Positions 9,047 to 19,899 of a stretch of DNA of 64,000 bases are shown one piece after another (the stretch's first letter is position 1; every line of letters begins with the position of its first letter). Under the pieces are notes generated by a model that had not been told where the DNA came from, did not search any database, and saw nothing but the letters and a program-made list of their open reading frames with translations. Source of the DNA: Bin80 sp965208025 (GTDB lineage: Bacteria; Bacteroidota; Rhodothermia; Rhodothermales; Bin80); the NCBI GenBank assembly GCA_965208025.1, contig OZ242302.1, positions 1,860,001-1,924,000 on the forward strand, read 5' to 3'. Position numbers and translations under genes: made by a program.

Positions 9047-9821
9047 GTCAAACCAAAATGTATTCCAAGAAATGTAGCTGCTGTGAAGACGATCAATTAT
9101 GTGATGATGGGATAACCTGCTTCTTCACGCAGACCAATAGACCACATGTCTATGAACATATCAATGTTCACTCTCATCAGTGAAAATCCTAATTTGCATC
9201 ATGAATATATGGAATCCTCTCCTAGTATCACGAATGAATAGGACTGAATCAACCCTTCGTCTTTTCTGGACTATCTCCGTGTCCTCATTCGTTTTTCAGT
9301 AAATCCAGACCATCACCAGCGTATTTATTCGTTGAATTGACAGCGCGACCTACTTCAACCCTATCAATACTCATCACTACAAATCACCCGAATAATCATT
9401 GTATATCAAGATATCTCTTTGTCGTAGGCTCCTATAATCACAATATCTACATCTTCATAGAACTATACCTGCGGCGTTCGTGGACCCGCATCAACAGCGC
9501 ATGCGAAAAGAATGCCATCTGCGTGATCTCATGAAATCCAATCTCCAATTCTCCCGACTTCTTCCCTTCCACCAAGATTCCATTCATCGCTTTGGCCTTA
9601 GTCAATGATCATTAAAGTACATCACTGCCCCAAATTAAACTCAAGGTTGATGAGGGTATCGGATTAACACATGATTGGTACTCTGTAAAGGTTTTCGCCA
9701 GACTCCACAACCTTGAGTATATGCTTCCTTCCCCCAACATTTTATAATTCTGCTTCCTGTATTTGAATAGAGAGGGTTCTGTCTATCGAACCTAATCCTT
9801 ATCACCAAATGGATTTAGATT
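9047..9821. other. Non-coding gap in the defence island
   Basis: 775 bases without a supportable gene, AT-rich and with short unlinked frames on both strands. It would hold the promoter of the GmrSD-like gene near 9050-9150. I see no repeat, tRNA or transposase remnant. Confidence 0.5.
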
Positions 9822-11159
9822 TCACAGGTACTTGTTCCCTTCGTTGCTACTTGCACGATCATGGGTATTCTCATAGCGTGTTAAGAGATCATCAATGCGT
9901 TCCTGTTCGGATTTGAAGCTTTCCTGACGATAGAGCCGATCCACAGCGCGATCCAGCTTCTGATGCGCCTGTCGGAGATTCGGTGGCATCAGATTCGGAT
10001 CGTACAGATTCGACAGCGTTGCATCCTGATGGACGGCACGGGCATCCAGAATGGCCTGTGCCAAAGGCTTAAGCAGTGTCAAGTTAGCATCCGCGGACGG
10101 CAGAAGGAATGTGTTATAAACAACATCCACAGAATACCTGTAATCACTCTTTAACCTCCCACCAATTACTCGAACCCAGACCATATGCATAGCTGAGGTC
10201 AACAGTGCAAAGTCAACGAGCGTTGCATCCTGAATGCAGAGTACTGCATCACTCGGAATCACAGGTGGTAGTAGCCAACCGATTGGAATATATTCTCTAC
10301 GCTCGGAACTAACCCTTGGAATCACCAGAAATGGCTCATCCGGGATGACGTTCACCTGATAAAGTGTCGGAGTTTGGGAGAGTTTAATCGTGGAAGTTCT
10401 CATGCTTTCGTCCCTGTATGCACGTACTGCAGCGATTCGCTCTTGAACGAGCGGAAGTTGTGCCAAGACATTCGGAGGTGCGTTCTGCAAGGCCAGAATC
10501 CAACGGCTTTCCCCCTGCAAAAACTCACGCGCACCCACATAGGGACGCAGATAAGGGGAGACCCCCGGCTCAAGTTCCAAAAACTTGGCCCGCTCCTCTC
10601 CTTCAAAGATATAATGCCCACCATCTATGGGCTGAGAGCCAATGGTCATCTCCTTCAATCCATTGATCGGATGACTCTCTTCTTGTACCGTGATCTGTGG
10701 GTTTGACAGACCACTCCCATCTAACAAATATGGGGTGATCGCCGAATGCTGACTCTCCTGTGGCTCCCCATGGAGATCAGGATAGCTGAACAGACGCTTC
10801 TCTGTCCGGGCTCCTTCTTTTGCGTCAAGCCCCACGATCACCACATGCACCTGTGCCTTCCCCCTCGCATCCGATCCCCATGCAAATGTACGATGGGCAA
10901 ACGCAATCTCCAACTCGCTCCGACCGAACAGGATCGGCCAGAATTGCCCCGCCTGCTCCCCCTGGGTGATTGAGTTCGTCGCCACAAATCCGATCCTCCC
11001 CACTCCCCCGCGAATATACTCCCCCGCTTTGATAAACCATGCCGTCACATAATCCAAGGTGCCTCCATTCTGCGCCAATCTCGCAATCCGATGCACCTGA
11101 GAACGCTGTTCCTTACTCTGAATCTTGGCGCCACCAAAAGGCGGATTCCCCAATAGATA
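9822..11159 (-). pseudogene. MmeI-type restriction-modification enzyme, C-terminal part (methyltransferase motif IV onward and target recognition)
   Basis: This is the 3' part of the gene whose 5' part lies at 13086-14539. It starts at the methyltransferase catalytic motif GNPPFGGAK and continues through LDYVTAWFIKAG, FVATNSITQGEQAG and FAHRTFAWGSDARGKAQVHVV, a run specific to MmeI-like type IIL enzymes, where one chain carries nuclease, helicase-spacer, N6-adenine methyltransferase and target recognition domains. The tail LYDPNLMPPNLRQAH and a coiled C-terminus complete the family layout. The apparent ATG at 11165 is an accident of the IS junction, not a true start. Excising the IS (11160-13085) and one copy of a 9-bp target duplication joins this part in frame to the upstream part as SYLV-GNPPFGG. 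Confidence 0.88.
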
Positions 11160-13085
11160 GTGCATACCAGAAAACCCTTCATTTTACGCATTTGAGGCAT
11201 GATTTGGTGCTCAGATGTCCATTTTTTGCTCATTTTGGGCTAAAAACGGCCAGTTTTGGCGAACTTTGACCTTGTCTCCGATGGCGAAGATTTTTCCGAA
11301 AAAAATCGATTATTGGAATTTGTATGCGTACAACCCCGCTTTGGGACCATTATCCTGGGGTTTTTTGCTCATTTTGCCCCAAATCGTTCCAAAGCATCCA
11401 AAATCTTCAACACCATATTTCCTAATTTTTCATGCGACAACCATTCGACGACACGCCCACATTGGGGGTGATTCCCATTGAACAAATTGAGTTCAACCTC
11501 AAATCCAAGGATGATACGCCCGGGTTTTGCGTGCACTCCAAGAGTTGTGGATGAACGAACCCCTTCGGATGGCGCTCCTCCTCTTTCTTCAATGTAAGAT
11601 CGGGAAGCAGACCAACCAGCAAGTGGGATGAGTTACTGGCGCATCTTCGTATTCGCGACCCTGAAACAAGCGCTCCCTTGCGACTTTGAGCGGTTGACCG
11701 ACATGGCCAATCATCATGAACTCATTCGCCAGATGTTGCAACATGGTGTAGATGCGTTTGCAAAAAAAATCTATTACAGTACCCAAAGCGTCATGGACAA
11801 TGTATCCCTGATCACCGAGGAGATCTGGGCCGAAGTGAATCAATGGGTCGTGGAGTTCGGACATGAGATCTTGGGCATCTCGTCCAGCGATCCGATTGAA
11901 ACGCGCTGTGCCTCGTATGTGGTGGAGTCCCATGTTCGGTTTCCCATGGATGTGCGTCTGCTGTTGGATGCGGTGCTCGACTATTTGCTCTGGGCAATGC
12001 GTGCATGGAGTGTGTTTGATTTACATGCGTATGGAATCACAGGTTGGCGTCAGTTCTGTTATCTGCGGGACAGCTTGAAGAAAGCGTATCGGTGGCTCTT
12101 TTGTTTGGAATACTCACGTGGATACAGCGAAAAAGTATTCGAAGCGTCCTAAGGCCGTCAAGAACTATCTTGAATTGGCTTTCAAGCGGATCCGGAAGTG
12201 TGACAAAACCCTTGAGAAGCTCCTGGAAGTGTCCCCCGACTCCCCACGGACTGCCCGCTTAAAGAGAGCTTCTGCAATGGCTCATAAGCTTTTAGATCAA
12301 GTAGCACGGCGTTTGGTACAGGATGAAAAGATTCCCCCTGAGGAGAAGATTTATTCCTTACATGCCCCGTATACGCGGTGGATCAAGAAAGGCAAACATG
12401 GATCCAAGGAGGTGGAGTTAGGGGGGCCCGTGTCCATCGTAGAAAGTACAAGTCGTTTGATCATGATGTGGAAGATTTTGTGGACGGGGGAGGATGTTGA
12501 TGTGGCCGTAGACTTGGCGCGGGAGTGTGTGGAGAGCTATCCTAATGTGATCTCCATGAGCTTTGACTGGGGATTCAGTTCCGCGGAAAACATAGAGGGG
12601 TTAGACACAATCTTGGACCATGTAGTGATGCCAAAGAGGGGGACCCTTAAGCAGGCGGATCAACTGTCTGGAACAGCATGGTGGGGATCGGATCCGAACC
12701 AAAGGGGGAAGAGGGATTTGCCCGTACGGTGGGCGCCGCCGTGGTCGCTACCAATCTATGTCGGATTGGGGATGTGCTGATGAAGCGTAGCCAAGTACGG
12801 AAGGCGGCATAGCCTCTTGTTCCAACCTTAAGGCAAGTTTGAATCTACTCCATCACGGGAGTCACCCGAGGTATGTTCGGGGGATGGAAATCTGCGCCTG
12901 AGCAGGCTTTTTCAGCACAAATAGCACCCCAATCGCGCTAATTTATCCCCTATTTTTTGACGCATCTCAAGGGGGAGATAAGAAAATGGGAGAGGGAGAA
13001 CCCTAAAAGTGAATCAATCCAACCATTTTGACACAAAACCAGTCAATATACCCTGATCAGCGAAATTCGGGGGTTTTCGGTCAAG
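11160..13085 (+). mobile_element. ISNCY-family insertion sequence inside the MmeI-like gene
   Basis: A 1926-bp insert bounded by 9-bp target duplications CAATAGATA (11151-11159) and CACTAGATA (13086-13094), one mismatch. The ends carry an imperfect inverted repeat of about 25 bp: ACCAGAAAACCC near 11166 on the left, and the reverse complement of GGGGGTTTTCGGT near 13070-13082 on the right. It holds one transposase reading region on the plus strand (11432-12812), now frameshifted. Family name is from the transposase text; end sequences were not compared with a database. Confidence 0.85.
11432..12812 (+). pseudogene. ISNCY-family transposase, broken by several frameshifts
   Basis: The frames must be stitched. 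ATG 11432 gives LGVIPIEQIEFNLKSKDD; the text then shifts near 11515 to LRALQELWMNEPLRMALLL, shifts again at about 11628 to MSYWRIFVFATLKQALPCD and MANHHELIRQMLQHG (to 12152), then to the frame at 12118-12780 with HAPYTRWIKKGKHGSKEVELG, SMSFDWGFSSAENIEGLD and VVMPKRGTLKQADQ. A last shift near 12680 leads to EGFARTVGAAVVATNLCRIG and a TAG at 12810-12812. This order and wording (domain with WISKGK-x-VELG and DxGF-x-SxEN) match ISNCY transposases. With at least four shifts the enzyme cannot be made, so the element could only move with help from elsewhere. Confidence 0.8.
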
Positions 13086-14539
13086 CACTAGATATGAACA
13101 CTCCCTCGCATCAAGTACAGCTGACCATTCCATCTCCAACGCATCCCCCTGAACGATCCGCGGCGATGCCGCCAAGGGAATCCGCGTGTACGTCTGACCA
13201 AACTCCAGACTCAGACGGTTATTCATCATGTGATCCATCATCCACAACGCCGTCTCCGCGATCCGAACCGGAAATTCACTGATCTCTATCCCAAAAAACT
13301 GATCCACATCAATCATGGATAGATCCACCACATCCAACTCTTACTGGGCCTCCGATAGATGCTTGGCATGGATCTCCTTCAATACCTCAATCTCCAGTAG
13401 GCGCAGTTCCCGGTACGTGATGATCAAAAAGTTGCCACAGCCGCACGCAGGATCAAAAAATCGGAGTTCACTCAATCGCTTTTGAAACGCACGAAGCGCT
13501 GACACCCTTCGCGTGTCTTTTCTGGTTCGGAGACGATTGAACTCCCCCCGGAGATCATCCAGAAAGAGCGGCCCAATCACCTTCAAAATATTCTCCTCGG
13601 TCGTATAATGCGCCCCCTGTTCCCGTCGTTCCTGCGGATCCATCACCGATTGAAATAGCGCACCAAAAATGGCCGGAGAAATATTAGACCAGTTGAACTG
13701 ACACGCATCTATAAGTGCATCCCGCATTGCCGAATCAAACGACGGAATCCAGAGCGTCTCCCTGAATAATTCCCCGTTCACATAGGGGAACCGATTCAAA
13801 TCCTCATCCAGCGTTGCCATACGATCAGACTCCGGTGTATTGATCACCTGAAAGAGATGGGTCAACCAAGGACCCAAGTGCGTACCATCCTTTCTCGTTC
13901 GCTGTTCAATGTAGTCCAGAAAGCCCCCTCGAGTCTCAAAGATTCCCGTGTCATCGGCGAACAGACAGAATACGATCCGTACCAGAAAGCACTCCAGATC
14001 ATGGCCTCGGTACCCCGCAGCATCCAGCATATCATGCAATCGCCCAACCAACTCCGATGCCTTGATGCTCGCCGGATCCTGATCCCGAAACGTCGGCCGT
14101 TGAATCCCCATGATAAAGCCGAATGCTTCTATATGGGATGGAAGCGCAGACAATGGAAAGCTCGTCTAGTCGCGCGGGTATCCAGATCGTAGAGGTCAAA
14201 CGTCTGAAAATCACTCACCAAGATGTACCGCGGACGATCACGCTCGGCAAGCGCATCAAAATACGCGCCCGCCTGATCGTATGCCGCAGATAGATCACGA
14301 CCGGCACTCTTCTGCTCCACCAGAAGGACCCCCGGCCAAAAGAGATCAATGAATCCCGATCCGTTGTTCAACCTTGAAATATGCTCCTCATACAGGGCAA
14401 CACTGCGTCGCTGAACCCCAAAGATCTGAAAAAAATCGTTGTAGAAACTTTGAGTCTCTCCCTTCTCATACTTTGCTCCCTTCCATTCCGTAACAAATCT
14501 GGCCGCGCGCAGACGAATCTCATTCCATGAAAGACGCAT
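13086..14539 (-). pseudogene. MmeI-type restriction-modification enzyme, N-terminal part (nuclease, spacer, SAM-binding motif)
   Basis: ATG at 14539. Residues 1-130 are the endonuclease domain with the PD-(D/E)xK signature D65-x9-E75-x-K77 (IDLFWPGVLLVEQKSAGRDL), the same spacing as MmeI. A one-base loss near 14153 shifts the frame; the second frame continues as LPSHIEAFGFIMGI, the helical spacer FLVRIVFCLFADDTGIF, GAHYTTEENILKVI and the SAM motif FDPACGCGNFLI. An in-frame TAA follows at 13343-13341 (SEAQ-stop-ELDVVDL), after which the frame resumes with DVDQFFGIEISEFPVRIAETALWM up to the IS junction. Repairing the one base and removing the IS gives 928 codons over 9822-14539, matching the length of MmeI-type enzymes (about 920 residues). 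Three independent lesions mean this gene has been dead for some time. Confidence 0.88.
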
Positions 14540-14614
14540 TAGTTGAATCGTATTTTAATTAATTATCAGGTCGTTCATGGCAAAAATTAAGAATCAAAAA
14601 GAGAAATTTGGTTC

Positions 14615-14850
14615 TCCCACGAACCTTGTAGATAGCGGTCTAATCCTCCATAGAAGATAGAACCCCATTACTGAAAATTTTCAAAAGTTCGGTATCCTCC
14701 ACCGATCGTCTTGATTTCTTGAATTTTAACGTGAATGCGTTCTGCTTTGACGTTGGATTGTGAGTGGCACTGTGCAGTACAGAAGCCGTCAAAATGTCGT
14801 GGAACTCTCTTCCCAACCATAATGACTTCCTTGTCGCCCATCTGTTCAAC
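14615..14850 (-). pseudogene. ISL3-like transposase C-terminal remnant
   Basis: On the minus strand, the frame reading SNVKAERIHVKIQEIKTIGGGYRTFENF, then a stop, then WGSIFYGGLDRYLQG, resembles the C-terminal block of ISL3-family transposases (N-x-AE-x-IN-x-KIQ-x-IK ... GYR-x-x-ENF ... I-x-F-x-GGL-x-Y). The preceding HFDGFCTAQCH fits too. No start, no catalytic residues and an internal stop, so this is a fossil. The short frames here are not separate genes. Confidence 0.5.
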
Positions 14851-14867
14851 CCCGCATAGCCGCCACC

Positions 14868-15689
14868 TCAACCATGAAGGCGGTCTTTGTACTCAATGAA
14901 CAGCGCTCGAAACAACATGAATGCGGTTTGCGCCGTCTCCCGGGTGAACCAATAATTCACCCCTGCACCGACTGCTGCACCAGCCAATGGAATGGTCTGA
15001 AGAAGTTTTCGACCGACAAGGTTTTTGGCCAATTCTCGAGGCACATGCCGAGATTGATCGGAAAGCACTCCGCGAACCCTGCCCCGGTACGTACCACCGC
15101 CGGCATAGGAGGCAGCCGCGATCCCAATTTCATGAAGTGCTCCACTGCGGGCCTCAAGGGAATTGGCTGCTGCTGCATTATAAATGGATAAAACTATGGA
15201 TCCATGTTCAGGTCCCGCCATTGGAAACCCGTAAGCAGCACCAATTCTCTGAATCAAATGAAGGTTGATCGCAAAGAGCAGGGGAACATCTGCGGCAATC
15301 AGAACGACACCTCCGAGACCTGTTCCCCCTCCACTGAGCGCTGCCAAAACTGTATTCTGGGTAAAGAATCCCTTGGCTAATTCATCTAAAGTTTTTAAGG
15401 GGGCTTGGCGTAAGTCCTCAATCTGATCCAGATCCAATCCGAGCTTGCGAGCCTCCGATTCAATCCCACTCAAATCAAGTGCCCACTTCGTGGCATCATT
15501 GAGTCTGGAAAGAAATCCGCCAATTGCGTCACTCATCTGATCAACTAGATTCGCAGGAATACTCTGCTCAACCGCCCAATCCACAGGACGCATGACCCAG
15601 TCCATGGCACGGGCAAGTAATGAAGCATCTCCACGGAGCCAAGCATCTACTTCCTTCTGTACAGATTTTTCGTAGGCCGTAAGCGGCAT
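14868..15689 (-). CDS. EcsC family protein
   Basis: 273 residues. Matches EcsC-like proteins through an amphipathic N-terminus (YEKSVQKEVDAWL), the central hydrophobic glycine-rich stretch GGGTGLGGVVLIAADVPLLFAINLHLIQRIGAAYGF (about residues 120-155) and a C-terminal LVGRKLLQTIPLAGAAVGAGVNYWFT. The family is associated with membranes; its biochemical role is not established. It stands between the defence island and uppP on the same strand and is intact. Confidence 0.85.
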   Translation of the reverse strand: MPLTAYEKSVQKEVDAWLRGDASLLARAMDWVMRPVDWAVEQSIPANLVDQMSDAIGGFLSRLNDATKWALDLSGIESEARKLGLDLDQIEDLRQAPLKTLDELAKGFFTQNTVLAALSGGGTGLGGVVLIAADVPLLFAINLHLIQRIGAAYGFPMAGPEHGSIVLSIYNAAAANSLEARSGALHEIGIAAASYAGGGTYRGRVRGVLSDQSRHVPRELAKNLVGRKLLQTIPLAGAAVGAGVNYWFTRETAQTAFMLFRALFIEYKDRLHG

Positions 15690-15719
15690 TCGTAATTAAT
15701 CCTATGATTCAATGATGTG

Positions 15720-16520
15720 CTATAAAAATAAAAGGGCCAGTCCACCTACTCCTACGCAGTAGATTGAAAATATATGCAATTGACCTTGACGAACAAACCG
15801 AAGAACCATTTTAATTGCGCAAACACCAGTTCCGTAGGCTAAGAGTGTGGCGATAATTACAGGGAACCAGTCTATCGTTTCTGGAGACTGAATGAGTTCA
15901 ATCAACTTGATGAGAGTCGCGCCGAAGATGACTGGCAGAACCATAATGAATGAAAAATCAGCAGCAGATTTAGGTTTCACACCAGACAGTAGTGCAATGC
16001 TGATGGTTGCGCCAGATCTGGATACTCCTGGAAGGAGTGCGGTTGCCTGGGCCAACCCAATGAGACATGATTTCCAGACAGTCACATGACCATCCTGAGA
16101 GCGTGCCAAGAGAGTACTGAGTAGTAGTAATCCCGTTATGATCAACATGATACATGCAAACCATGGACGCGCATAGGTCCACTCCAATTTTGTATCCAGA
16201 AATACATAAGCCAAGCCTGCGGGAATACTTGCAATGATTACCAGCCAAGTAATCCGTACGTCTGAATCGGTTTGATATCCCCTTATGGGATTCACGAAAC
16301 CTGAGATTGAATGAGCAATCATAGACCAGATTTGCCGTCTGTAAACTGTCAGGATGCTGAAAGCTGTGCCGGCATGAAGGAAGACCTCAAACGTAACATC
16401 CGGCGTAAGCTCTAACCCAAGTATATGCTGAGCCAGAACTAGGTGTCCCGAGGAGGAAACAGGAAGGAACTCTGTCAGCCCCTGTAAAAGTCCAAGAATC
16501 ACCGCCTGCCACCAAGTCAT
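15720..16520 (-). CDS. uppP: Undecaprenyl-diphosphatase UppP (BacA)
   Basis: 266 residues, standard length. Contains both signature regions of the family: the N-terminal GLLQGLTEFLPVSSSGHLVL with the catalytic E17 and the second conserved LLPGVSRSGATIS near residue 160. Seven or eight hydrophobic segments place it in the inner membrane, where it dephosphorylates undecaprenyl pyrophosphate to recycle the lipid carrier for peptidoglycan. ATG 16520 gives the usual N-terminus MTWWQAVILG. Confidence 0.96.
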   Translation of the reverse strand: MTWWQAVILGLLQGLTEFLPVSSSGHLVLAQHILGLELTPDVTFEVFLHAGTAFSILTVYRRQIWSMIAHSISGFVNPIRGYQTDSDVRITWLVIIASIPAGLAYVFLDTKLEWTYARPWFACIMLIITGLLLLSTLLARSQDGHVTVWKSCLIGLAQATALLPGVSRSGATISIALLSGVKPKSAADFSFIMVLPVIFGATLIKLIELIQSPETIDWFPVIIATLLAYGTGVCAIKMVLRFVRQGQLHIFSIYCVGVGGLALLFL

Positions 16521-16557
16521 CCAGCTTTGGATCGGTATAGAGTAAGAGAAAACCGCT

Positions 16558-18135
16558 TCATGGTAACGAGGGCTCCACCATTACAACCTCCTCTCTGGTT
16601 ATCACAACATTCCCAAGCGGAGCAGCACTCGCTCGGTGGACATACTTTCGGGGTGTAACAACAACGGGGGCGAGACTACTAGTGCGCGCTTTGCTGTGCC
16701 ACGCAGCGATTGCAGCCGACTGTTCAATCAGGTAACTGCTGGGCTTTGCATCTCTGTTAGGAAGCCTCAAGATCGCATGCGCACCAACCACACCTCTCGC
16801 ATGAAACCATAAATCAAACGAACGTGCATGTTGGAACGTTAACCTATCATTCTCCTTCGCAGTGCGTCCAACCCATAGTTCATAGGAGGGGGCAAGGAGA
16901 TAGCGCCTGAACTTGTGGTCTGATTGTTTAGAAGTCACATGTGCCTTTTGGAGTGCTTTCAGTTCCTTGAGAGTACTCACTTGTTCAAGTGCATCAAGTT
17001 CGGTTTGTAATGATTGAACTTTAGCTTCGGCTTGATTGATGAGTAGATCCAAATTTTTTCGGGATGTGCGAGCCTTGCGTGCCTTGGAATAGTAGCGTTC
17101 GGCATTCTGCACTGAACTCAATGCCGGGTCTAGTTGCACGGTTAGGGTTGTTTCTGGACGAAAGATGTCTGAAAGCACTGCCTGGGATTTTCCAGCTGGA
17201 AACACCGGGGAAGCCATAAGAATATGACCCAACCGTTCATAGTGATCCGCGCGCGAGGGCTGAGCATGTTCTATCTTCATCCTTTCAAGCGAGCGCTCAG
17301 CCTTATCCAACATGCGAACAAGCTGTTTCCGAAGAGGCTCATATTGCGCACGGTAGGCTTGATCTGAAAGCAATTGCTGAGCGCATTTACGCACCCCATC
17401 ATCCAGATCATCATAGAGATCCACTTCATCTCCGCCCCGAATGGATAGCGGAATCAGCGAGAGAAGTAGGGGATCCTGATAGACATGTAACGGTCCATCT
17501 GCATCCAATAATCTGATATGTAATTTTTGAGCAGATTTAAAGATTGTTTCAGCAGTCTCAGAAGCTGACTGACGATCGAACTGAATCGCTTCCAGGGCCT
17601 GATCCCGACTGAACCGTACAAAAATGCGCTGTAATGCCTTGAGGGAACCTACTCGGGCATCATCCCATTTCTCCATAAACTCTGCCAGTATTGCTGGTTC
17701 AGGGGCAGTGCGTAATTCGGTCAATTGTGCGGGGATACGCTTGCGAAATGATTCTTGAATCTGACCTGCATGATCCACCAAGACTACATTGGCACGACTT
17801 CCGTATAAACTCGCGAGGAGTTGCAGACCACTGGTGAATCGTATGGTCAAAACCCGATCACTCTCCAATATAGATACCTGAGTGATGGACTGTTGCCGTA
17901 ATGAATGAAATAAAGATTTAACATTGCGACGCGGACGACCAACCTCCTTGCGAAGGAAGGTACCAATTAATGGTGCATGAGTCAGAAATGAGATTGCGGT
18001 AACTGAACCACCATGCTCCAGTGCTAAGACCAATTCGCCAAACGTGTGGGACCAAGCATCCAAAAAGGAAGCCCCAATCAGGGATTCATCCCATGCATGT
18101 GCAAGTCGGCGCAGCAAATAGTAATTGTTCAACAT
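16558..18135 (-). CDS. rqcH: RqcH-like NFACT protein (ribosome quality control)
   Basis: 525 residues. The N-terminal NFACT-N domain shows YYLLRRLAHAWDESL, the conserved ESDRVLTIRF with the Asp-Arg pair needed for peptidyl-tRNA binding in RqcH, and GSRANVVLVD. A coiled-coil middle (about residues 290-420, including YYSKARKARTSRKNLDLLI) joins the C-terminal NFACT-R domain with DLWFHARGVVGAHAIL and VVVTPRKYVHRASAAPLG. RqcH binds stalled 50S subunits and adds alanine tails to stuck nascent chains. Intact, with ATG at 18135; the divergent gene to its right encodes a secreted protein. Confidence 0.9.
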   Translation of the reverse strand: MLNNYYLLRRLAHAWDESLIGASFLDAWSHTFGELVLALEHGGSVTAISFLTHAPLIGTFLRKEVGRPRRNVKSLFHSLRQQSITQVSILESDRVLTIRFTSGLQLLASLYGSRANVVLVDHAGQIQESFRKRIPAQLTELRTAPEPAILAEFMEKWDDARVGSLKALQRIFVRFSRDQALEAIQFDRQSASETAETIFKSAQKLHIRLLDADGPLHVYQDPLLLSLIPLSIRGGDEVDLYDDLDDGVRKCAQQLLSDQAYRAQYEPLRKQLVRMLDKAERSLERMKIEHAQPSRADHYERLGHILMASPVFPAGKSQAVLSDIFRPETTLTVQLDPALSSVQNAERYYSKARKARTSRKNLDLLINQAEAKVQSLQTELDALEQVSTLKELKALQKAHVTSKQSDHKFRRYLLAPSYELWVGRTAKENDRLTFQHARSFDLWFHARGVVGAHAILRLPNRDAKPSSYLIEQSAAIAAWHSKARTSSLAPVVVTPRKYVHRASAAPLGNVVITREEVVMVEPSLP

Positions 18136-18336
18136 CCCAGAACTCCAGAAAGAAGAATGGTCAAATTTCCCCGCAAATGGCAGTCACTAAGGTAACAATT
18201 TATGAACAGCCCCGTAACTCAATACCCAACTTAATTACCATTCCCCTGCTACGGTGTACACATCATTGGCAGTCATACCTCTGGCATCAAGAAACATTCG
18301 CTATAATCCATGGTTCCATTTCCATTCACCTGTATC

Positions 18337-19899
18337 ATGAAGACACATTTCTACTTCGCCCTTGTTCTTCTTTTCACCTCTCAGGTCACTTGGGCGCAAT
18401 TCTCTCCCTCATCTATTACAGGTGCGCGCGTACCGTGCGTCAACAAAACTGCAGATATTCACGCATGTGATCAAGTAGACCTTCTGGCCCGCATACCTAG
18501 GGATATGATTGATCCCTCTGCAGTCTATCTCAATGATATCTGGGGGTGGACTGATCCTGATACCCGACGAGAGTATGCGCTTGTGGGTACCAGCCTGTCG
18601 GTGGGTTTTGTTGATGTAACCGATCCCGTGAACCCCATCTATCTTGGCAAGCTTCCCTCTCACGTTCGAGGGCGTAATGTTATATGGAGAGATATGAAGG
18701 TCTTCAACTATTACATGTTTGTAACCGTGGATGGTGGTAACAACGGGATGCAAATCTTTGATCTTCGTCAACTTAGAAATCCTTCCCAAGTCCCTCGGGA
18801 TTTTGTTGAATCTGCTCATTATGACGGATTCATGCAAGCACACAATATTGCAATCAATGAAGAGACTGGATTTGCATATATCTCTGGCTATCAACGCTCC
18901 AGTACGAGCCAAGGATTACTAGATACGTGCAATGGTCGGGGACTACATATCGTAGACATACGTAATCCTCTCAATCCAGTTTACGCTGGCTGCTTTGCAG
19001 ACCATTCCACTGGAAGAAGTCGGGATGGATACTCGCATGATGTCCAATGTGTCGTTTATCACGGACCTGATGAAACCTATCGCGATCGCGAGATCTGTAT
19101 TGGTTCCAATGAAAGTCACATCAGTATTGCAGATGTGACGAATAAATCCAATCCCGTGAAAGTGAGCTCAGCAACCTATCCCTTTGCAGGGTATACGCAT
19201 CAAGGGTGGCTCACCACCGATCATTCCTACTTTTTTATGAATGACGAGGCAGATGAATATAACCCTCAAGTCCGAAACACTAGATCCATCATATGGGATC
19301 TGACTGATCTTGAAGATCCTGCCTACCATTCCTCCTTCTATTATCCTACGTTAAGCATTGATCACAATCTCTACATACACGGAGACTTTTTGTTTGCAAC
19401 CAATTATACCACAGGGCTTCGCATTGTAGATATATCCAATACCAATAACCCGCAGGAAATAGCTTATTTTGATACACATCCAGGATCAGACGCAACTGGA
19501 TTTAGTGGTGCATGGAGTTCATTCCGTTTTCCCCGAAGCGGGACGACCGTTGTCAATAGCGATCCAGGCGGAATGTTTATTCTGGATCCTCTACCCGTCA
19601 CTATCACAAATACTGAATTCTCTTCTTCAATCCCGACGTCTTTTTCTCTTTCTCCTGCTTACCCGAATCCATTTAATCCCGTCACAACGGCGACGCTCTC
19701 TCTTCCTGAGCAAGCCGAGGTACGCGCAGAAGTTTTAGATATGCTGGGCAGGTCCGTTCACCTGCTTCACGATGGCGTCTTATCCGCTGGAGAGCATCTG
19801 CTCACCTTTGACGGCAGTCAACTTCCAAGCGGAAGCTACTATATTCAAGTTCAGTCGGACCGACATGTAGCAGGGACCAGAATTGTATTGATCAAGTAA
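18337..19899 (+). CDS. Choice-of-anchor B family protein with type IX sorting domain
   Basis: 520 residues from ATG 18337, chosen because it is followed at once by a signal peptide (MKTHFYFALVLLFTSQVTWAQ). The body is the choice-of-anchor B domain: VYLNDIWGWTDPDTRREYALVG, MQIFDLRQL, QAHNIAINEETGFAYISGY, GYSHDVQCVVYHGPDETY, GYTHQGWLTTDHSYFFMNDEADEY and NLYIHGDFLFATNYTTGLRIVDI. The last 85 residues are a type A T9SS sorting domain (FSLSPAYPNPFNPVTTATLS ... GSYYIQVQSD). Secreted or surface-attached; function unknown. TATAAT at 18302-18307, 30 bases before the ATG, is a possible -10 box. Its stop overlaps the convergent DedA-like gene by 8 bases. Confidence 0.93.
   Translation: MKTHFYFALVLLFTSQVTWAQFSPSSITGARVPCVNKTADIHACDQVDLLARIPRDMIDPSAVYLNDIWGWTDPDTRREYALVGTSLSVGFVDVTDPVNPIYLGKLPSHVRGRNVIWRDMKVFNYYMFVTVDGGNNGMQIFDLRQLRNPSQVPRDFVESAHYDGFMQAHNIAINEETGFAYISGYQRSSTSQGLLDTCNGRGLHIVDIRNPLNPVYAGCFADHSTGRSRDGYSHDVQCVVYHGPDETYRDREICIGSNESHISIADVTNKSNPVKVSSATYPFAGYTHQGWLTTDHSYFFMNDEADEYNPQVRNTRSIIWDLTDLEDPAYHSSFYYPTLSIDHNLYIHGDFLFATNYTTGLRIVDISNTNNPQEIAYFDTHPGSDATGFSGAWSSFRFPRSGTTVVNSDPGGMFILDPLPVTITNTEFSSSIPTSFSLSPAYPNPFNPVTTATLSLPEQAEVRAEVLDMLGRSVHLLHDGVLSAGEHLLTFDGSQLPSGSYYIQVQSDRHVAGTRIVLIK

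Noticed and set aside
9337..9534. 65-codon plus-strand frame in the 9.0-9.8 kb gap
   Set aside because: No family features, low-complexity text, no ribosome site or neighbours.
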